Assembly: GCA_032622095.1 (NCBI GenBank)
Contig: CP136066.1
Location: 103,811,319-103,875,318, forward strand
Reading direction: 5' to 3'
Source of the DNA: Siphonodentalium dalli
Taxonomy: Eukaryota > Mollusca > Scaphopoda > Gadilida > Siphonodentaliidae
Length of the DNA stretch: 64,000 nt
Position numbers and translations under genes: made by a program. Positions 57,999-64,000 of the stretch are shown here, in pieces; position 1 is the first letter of the stretch, and each line of letters starts with the position of its first letter. Under the pieces are notes generated by a model. That model saw only the letters and a list, made by a program, of their open reading frames with translations, was not told the origin of the DNA and made no database searches.

Positions 57999-58777
57999 TT
58001 AAAGATACGGGCGGCGTTGGCGGTGGGTATGCTGTTAAAATATTCACCTCCGTCAAAAACCGCCATAAACAGAAGGAATAGTAAGATATAGACAGACTTT
58101 GTTCTCATGCCAATAAAAATATGGCATAAACAGTATGTTATTGTCAATTGTTTCCCCTTTGTTATGTAAACAAAAGCAAAAAACGTTACGTTTCCTGGCT
58201 TTTGTTTAGATCCGGATATGGTAAACATAAAGACCGTTATTTGTTACTGTCTTCCTGATATGGAAATAATATAGAGCGTTTATATCATTTGTGTGTGATT
58301 AACCAATAGAATTGCGCTGTGTTATGTAAACAGAAGCACAACTTCTGTAACACGAGCAGGTTCTTGTTTACTTACACCATCGTACGTCTTGACGACAATA
58401 TAAGGGGCATCGGTGGCTCAATCGGTTAGGGGTACCACTCCAAGCCGTTTCGCCCTCCAGCGCTGGCGATAAGGGTTCAAATCCAGATGTTTCCATCGTG
58501 GACTTTGTAACTCGAAATCTTTATATGGTGGAGTTGCAAGTGTGCGGATTTCCTCCACCACTACAACTGGCAATATCGTGATATGGCCTTAGTGGCTAAA
58601 GCGACAATAAACCCAAATCAATCAATCAATCAATCAATCAATGACGACAATATACTATTTACGCGCTGATTATGTTTGGCATATGTGCGGAACTGTATAT
58701 ATTTTGGTGTTCCTTCTGTTGATGGCGATTTGAACAAATATATATATTTCTACAACGAACGCCGCCCGTGCCTTTAA
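57999..58777. mobile_element. TTAA MITE, family 1, copy B, carrying a SINE
   Basis: TTAA at 57999-58002 and 58774-58777, with termini TTAAAGATACGGGCGGCGTT and (inward) TTAAAGGCACGGGCGGCGTT. Aligns with copy A at 11768-12269 on either side of the SINE at 58403-58641. Non-coding. Confidence 0.85.
58403..58641 (+). mobile_element. tRNA-derived SINE with (ATCA)n tail
   Basis: The head is tRNA-like: box A TGGCTCAATCGG (58414-58425) and box B GGTTCAAATCC (58474-58484), the internal Pol III promoter. The body follows to a 3' end CGACAATAAACCCAAATC and a run of ATCA units. A perfect 13-bp duplication, TGACGACAATATA, flanks it at 58390-58402 and 58642-58654. The AAACCCAAATCAATCAATC tail resembles molluscan V-SINE-type elements as I recall them. 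Mobilisation would depend on a partner LINE. Confidence 0.85.
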
Positions 58778-59319
58778 TGTTTAGGAAATTGACGATAAAA
58801 CGGCTTTTAAAATCAATTAGTGGGCGCACACAACAATATATTACCAACATCACGGAGATGCGACTAAAATGTTTTCAATAATTTTGACACCCCTCCCCAA
58901 TCCTCGACTCGGGCAGTACTATTTAGGCATGATTAAACAGCACTGTATTTGTAAGATTCGTATTTGAGCGTAAAAATTAGATTTGATTATGGCACCATAA
59001 ATACGTCATCGATTACCGTACACCAGCGTTGATGCAAACAATTAAAATCAGCCGTTCCCAAGAGCTTACCGCTTGAATTCGGTTCAAATTAAAAATGATC
59101 ATTATGTAATTAAAAACTTTCCCGTATTGTTTCAACTATAGGAGAGTTTTATATTGTCAGATAGACTTTCTTGACGACAAGTACGGTTTGAATTGTTGGC
59201 ATACATGGATACAGTTGACGTAAAATCAATGGTGCTCGACGGCAGATTACCGATGTATTATACCCCTAACAAAAGTCTTGTTTGCAACTCTTAATACCAA
59301 CTTAATCTCTCATAAACCA
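58778..59319. other. Intergenic, no gene seen
   Basis: AT-rich, nothing recognised. Confidence 0.5.
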
Positions 59320-59575
59320 ACACATCCTCTTGCAAATAGGTTCATGTTGAACCTAAATATTCACATAGCTTGTTCATATTGGATTTATTTTATTCTGAAA
59401 TATGCCCATAGTGAACTTATACCCGTTATTCCGCTGCATGGCGCGGGCCGCAGTGAACACACATTGCCACGGTAAATATGCTTTTATAGAGTGATTGGAA
59501 CATATTGCTCAATTAGTGCCATATTGTACTTATTTCGTTTTGAAATACGTTGATATTGAACATATTGCGACTCCC
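59320..59575 (+). repeat. Dispersed 300-bp family R, copy 5
   Basis: Contains ATCCTCTTGCAAATAGGTTC, ACTTATACCCGTTATTCCGC and GGCGCGGGCCGCAGTGAACA; the far end is diverged. Confidence 0.7.
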
Positions 59576-60756
59576 AGAATGTGTTCATGTTATGCGTATG
59601 ATCCAGGAGAACTACTAAGTGCAGTTAAACCGAATGGCATCTCGATGCATCAAACTATTATCTGATGTTCCACGCACAAATGATTTATATTGCCGGTTCT
59701 ACATTGATTGACTCAAACGTGCACAAATTTCAGTGTTGCATCTAATGTGTGCATTCGGGAATGAAATCAATACATTGAGATGCTATGACAAAACATGATT
59801 AATGTAACATGGGACCGATTTACGAGTGAAGGCTTTTAACACAAATCGTATAAACATAGGTGACTGTTATTTTGTTTTCGAAATCGGTTGAGAATTTAGG
59901 TGTCTTTCGATATCACAACAACTGTGTATATGGCGTATCGTGTAAACTTAACATGTACCTTACAGTAACACGAGCTATCGTGCGGGGGACATGGCAAATG
60001 AAATTAAATTATCGGTGGGGGGGGGGGACTTCGTCTGTATTCTCCTGAATTGACCATTAAACTGTACCGATAAATATTTCCTTTGTTGCGATTGACCGCT
60101 GAAGTCCAGTGAGTTTATGAGAAAAATACAAAACCCGGAACTAATTGCAACAGAAATTTAAATATAAGTACATTAACAAGAATCACCAATTGGGAAATTG
60201 GTGATGTTTGTGAAATAAGTTTGAGAATGTTTGGTAAAATAAGCAATTTATGGAATTTCTGGGACTTGTATCAAAACTCCCAATTGACAAGTGCTTCCAA
60301 TTTCATGTTCATCTTATAATTTAGAACAAAAAACGTTAGTTTGGCTTAGTTGTGTAATTTTAGAGTAATGTGACTTCAAAAACGGAAGTTTATCTTATTT
60401 CGGAGCCTCAATTTCTCAGAATGAGCCAACATCCATGTTTTATGGTAAACTATTTTAAAAACTAGAGAAAAATGTATCATTACTTTCGCTCTCTTTACTT
60501 CAAGCTTTCGGCCAGATCTGGACCTTCATCGGGAAAAATCAAATTTCAGAACACAACTACATCTTGTCATATTAGCATAAATTCATATAATATGTTAATG
60601 AGTCAACACACTTCCGTTAAACAACGCTGTACGTTGCTTAACACGGCGTGGGCCCGTGGTAACGTTGCCGTGTCCTATCTGATAATCTACTTCAATATAT
60701 CGGTGTGGAATGGCTTATTTTCGCGTTGAAACCATTACCATTGGCTTACGCGTTCC
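59576..60756. other. Intergenic, no gene seen
   Basis: A small perfect hairpin lies at about 60184-60205 (CACCAATT and complement). No coding sequence is recognised. Confidence 0.45.
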
Positions 60757-61430
60757 CTAGTTCCTAATCCACATATCTTCTCTATAACTAGTCTCTCTGG
60801 CTTCCCGCTGTTTCATATTTACAAACTCAACCGCCTGTACCTTCATGTCCCCCACACCTCTGTCTCCCGGAGCTCGAAAGTGGTCGGATATGGGCATGTA
60901 AGGGTGTAATCTGATATATCGTACATGTTCGTTGACGTGTTTAATCAAAAGTCGTTCAGTTTCGCCCACATGTATATACGGCCGTGGTACACAATTTACA
61001 TGTCCATTCATAGATCAAGTTTCTGGTCTGGTGATTGACATTCTGTTTCACACTGAATTGATTAGATCCCGAAGTACTTTTAATGTTGTCGAGTGTGGGG
61101 ATATCACACGAGACACACCCATTAGTGCCCAACAGTCGGATAATTCACGACCCTCTCGGTTCTCCTATGGACAAGCATGTCACAGAGGTTACTATCTCGT
61201 ATATGGGCAACCAGTGGTGGGTCCACACAAACTGACTTCATTCTCTCTGTGTCATATAGGACGTTCATGTATTTCCTTGTGATACCTCCTATATCGGGTA
61301 GCAATGGAGATATACGTAGTGACAATCGTAACTCTATCACTCCTCGCAGCCCCTCCACCCCTCCTCTGCTTCAGAAGATTATCCCGCTCAATTCGGCCCA
61401 CCTTCACTAACTGCTTTTCAATAATCAAGA
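60757..61430 (-). pseudogene. Penelope-like element: RT linker and GIY-YIG endonuclease, broken
   Basis: Minus strand. About 61430-61310 reads RIERDNLLKQRR and RVTIVTTYIS; 61260-61150 reads DPPLVAHIRDSNLCDMLVHR, both typical of the segment after the RT of Penelope-like elements. Then TRNLIYEWTCKLC leads, after a frameshift near 61000, into a GIY-YIG-type domain (YIHVGETERLLIKHVNEH, then ISDHF-APGD and REDMWI) ending at 60757. Penelope-like elements use this endonuclease to open the target. The RT palm itself is not present here. Frameshifts and missing parts make it inactive. Confidence 0.75.
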
Positions 61431-61696
61431 TAAGACGTATATGTGAAAATGATGATGATTACAGAAGGAACAGGATGCTGTTGCAGGTCCAGTTTAGGAA
61501 TATAATAGGTTTTCTTGTCTTATGCTGTTCCATATCTTTCACCACGATAAGCCCTTATCAGCTGGTCGTATAATTAAATTATCATTCCTCATCAGCTCCC
61601 CAATCGCACGTCTCTCATTCGAACTAATGTTCGACCCCGAACTAGATTTAATGATGCGATGAGTGATAGTGTTCCGATTATCACCATATATTCTGC

Positions 61697-61875
61697 ATTG
61701 CTGCCCGATATAGGAGGTATCACAAGGAGCTTCTAAAATTTGTCTATGTACAGTGGGAAGCTTATTGAAAAACAGTTGGTGAAGGTGGACAGAATGCAGC
61801 GGGACAATCTTCTGAAGTAGAGGAAGGCTGGCAGGGCTGCGAGTAATGATAAAGTTTCGATTGTCACATCGTAAA
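61697..61875 (+). pseudogene. Second Penelope-like fragment, opposite strand
   Basis: Matches the minus-strand segment 61260-61425 but on the plus strand and with the parts in changed order: CCCGATATAGGAGGTATCAC comes first here and last there. Encodes a diverged form of the same linker (QLVKVDRMQRDNLLK, then a stop). Confidence 0.7.
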
Positions 61876-62824
61876 CTTTGTATTTGGGCACATAACTCAA
61901 AAAATACTCAACAACTCAGGGAAATGTTTTCAGTTCTAAAATCAGAAATAAGTAAGATCTACAAAATGGACCGAACGACTTGACTAAAGGAAATTAAGAT
62001 TTTTTACAACAGACATATTTGGGATAATTCTTTCTAATATGTTGAAATTAAAGTGCCGCGGCGTAAACATGCATAAGCAATCATCGTATTGTTTGTTGCA
62101 TTTATGGGCTTATTAAAGTGTAAGCGACCGACCAACATACTTGGTATGGTGTTCGGCCACTTACAATTTTATAACCTCACAAATGCGTTGATTGCATATA
62201 TAACAACGAAATTGCGTGAGTTGAAACCATTGTTATGAAAGCAAAACGGTTACCGTGATTTGCTAATACACATCGCTAGTCGTATAGTAATTGCACATAT
62301 TTTAATCTAAATATGATTTTCAGAATATCTTTCAATGCTTTGACCTATTTCAATGTTTACAGTCTATTTATGATTAAACTTTGGTATCTTATTCGACTTT
62401 AATCGGTATTGCCATCGTGACAGTTGTGTTTACATAACAATGGTTTCGATATGCGACATCTCGGTTTTGAAGAGTTATTAATAATGAACATAAGATTACA
62501 GTTGAATTTATTTTTACATGTACTTGTTGATGATAGTTGTTTCACAGACTTTAATAATATGTATGCTACATCGCATGAACCCACCTCGAATGCCCTGATT
62601 CCTTTAAAGATGCAATGTTTTTCATCATTTGGCTAAGAATGAACTTAGTTGGTCGTATGTACATGTATGGTCAGCAAACATATCCCGCAACCGCGATAAT
62701 TTACCGACGCTCATATCTGGCGACATGCGGCGCCAACGGTCCAGCATTTTGAGATAGGTTTCCCGTGACGGATTGACAAGAGTTTATCGCCTGTCTCAAT
62801 ATTGCTGATACCTAGAGATTATCA
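61876..62824. other. Intergenic, no gene seen
   Basis: AT-rich, nothing recognised. Confidence 0.5.
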
Positions 62825-62973
62825 CTACAGTGAAGTGATCTGAGTCTCCATATCACGCCGAGTTGAGAAGGTGAGATCACGGATCAGGCGAGCTGCCGCA
62901 GGCCGCGAGTCTGATCCATGATCTCACCTTCTCAACGAGACGTGATGTGGAGACTGAGATCACTTCACTGTAG
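62825..62973. mobile_element. Long GC-rich-loop hairpin, 149 bp
   Basis: Arms of about 60 bases: CTACAGTGAAGTGATCTGAG, then TCTCCATATCACG and TTGAGAAGGTGAGATCA, with complements ending CACTGTAG. The loop GCGAGCTGCCGCAGGCCGCG is GC-rich and partly self-complementary. A MITE-like palindrome; transcription would give a long stem-loop. Confidence 0.8.
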
Positions 62974-63572
62974 TAATAATATGTTTATTATATGACCAAT
63001 TTAACTTAATTATTACAACCAACCTCTGAAATTTTATTGCGAAAAAGGTGATAAGTTGAATTCAAATTTAATGAACGAATCACAACAATTTAATCAACAA
63101 CAACAATTTTAAGAAGTGTTTCAATTGAAAATAGCCCAGGAGCCTCGTTCTGATTCAGACACGCATGGTATGGAATCGGATCACGATAGTATCATGATCC
63201 GATTAATCGGAAAACCATCACCAAACAATGGTGGTATTTAGTTAAAATAATTACATTCATATAATAAAATCCGATATCTACCCCAGAACAAGTTTACGAG
63301 ATCAGGGCCGATCATGGCACATTTATATGAGATGTATATTCCAATCTAACAACCGTTGCATATAAACTTTAAGCAGAAAATATCTAAAACCAAAACTTTT
63401 TACCCCCCCCCCCCCAGTTAAATCTTAGTGATAATCACGCGAGCTAAGGTGCATGTAATCTGTGGTCGACACTTAGCACACGTGTTGGTTTGTTGGTGCG
63501 AATATATACTATTTGCACGAAGATATGTTGACTTCTCAGCAACATTTTAAAGTTCACCAATGATGACATGGC
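62974..63572. other. Intergenic, with a poly(C) run
   Basis: Contains a short hairpin around 63175-63212 (ATCGGATCA and complement) and a C run at about 63404-63416. No gene. Confidence 0.5.
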
Positions 63573-63806
63573 AATATATCCTCGTGCAAATAGGTTCGCA
63601 TTATACCTAAGTATTCACATATATAGGTTCAATTGGACTTAATTGATTATCAAATAAGCCCATGGTGGGCTTATAGCAGCCATTCTGTGTTATCTGCGTA
63701 CATCTGGTAAGTCGATTTATGTTCATATAGAGCGTAATTCAGTTACAACTATTGTGTTTTGAAATATTTTCATATGATCTTATTTTCATGAGAACAGCCT
63801 CGATAT
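63573..63806 (+). repeat. Dispersed 300-bp family R, copy 6
   Basis: Starts ATATATCCTCGTGCAAATAG and ends TTTTCATGAGAACAGCCTCG; holds TATAGAGCGTAATTC. The central GC-rich block is missing. Confidence 0.7.
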
Positions 63807-64000
63807 GGAACATTTAAAAACTGTTCTTTGTGTTCAAAAAGAAGGGAACCTGAATTCGCAAGTTAATTGTATACTGAAACTGAAAAATATCGATCATTCA
63901 CAATCAATCTTCTGGAATGTCCATGACAGTTTTCTGCAGCCAGGAACAACTAATCTCAATCTAATGGAGGAAGGTGTACTATCCCATTGAAACCAATGTT

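Noticed and set aside
58409-58486. Free-standing tRNA gene
   Set aside because: Boxes A and B are present, but the acceptor stem does not close and the sequence continues into a SINE body with a simple-repeat tail and target duplications.

Overview
This is a eukaryotic, animal-type window: AT-rich, almost without long open frames outside transposons, and packed with nested repeats. The element mix (APE-type LINEs, one with a 2A motif, a Penelope-like element, Helitrons, TTAA-flanked MITEs and a tRNA-derived SINE with an (ATCA)n tail) suggests a marine invertebrate. A lophotrochozoan such as a mollusc is my best guess, held with low certainty. I see no bacterial genes, CRISPR arrays, rRNA or free-standing tRNA genes.

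Layout, left to right. 2.2-3.2 kb: a Helitron 3' end and a TTAA MITE. 3.5-8.7 kb, minus strand: a decayed LINE with a zinc-finger/coiled-coil ORF1, an APE+RT ORF2 and a candidate -1 frameshift site between them. 10.7-12.8 kb: two hairpin-bearing elements in inverted orientation, one interrupted by a TTAA MITE, so the other arm preserves the empty site. 14.2-15.7 kb: two Helitrons in direct head-to-tail contact. 16.5-18.9 kb: palindromic elements. 19.2-19.8 kb, minus strand: the only convincing host gene, a small secreted precursor with two eclosion-hormone-like six-cysteine domains separated by a Lys-Arg site. 20.3-27.2 kb: hairpins and duplications.

27.1-32.9 kb: a full-length LINE with one intact 1189-residue ORF carrying a 2A ribosome-skipping motif, lying between inverted arrays of a 15-bp repeat. 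33.4-35.4 kb: two truncated LINE 3' ends, the first sharing its 3' UTR with the intact LINE. 38.6-40.4 kb: tandem arrays, one derived from a mariner-like MITE. 45.1-50.0 kb: GGCC-ended inverted-repeat elements. 53.5-63.8 kb: six copies of a dispersed family of about 300 bp, a LINE 3' remnant, a TTAA MITE with a SINE inside it, two inverted Penelope-like fragments and a long GC-rich hairpin.

Apart from the neuropeptide-like gene, the content is transposon biology. The intact LINE could supply reverse transcriptase, and the MITEs, Helitrons and SINE are non-autonomous because no transposase, Rep/helicase or piggyBac-type ORF is visible here. Coordinates of repeat borders are read by eye and are good to a few bases where both ends are named, otherwise to roughly 10-20 bases.
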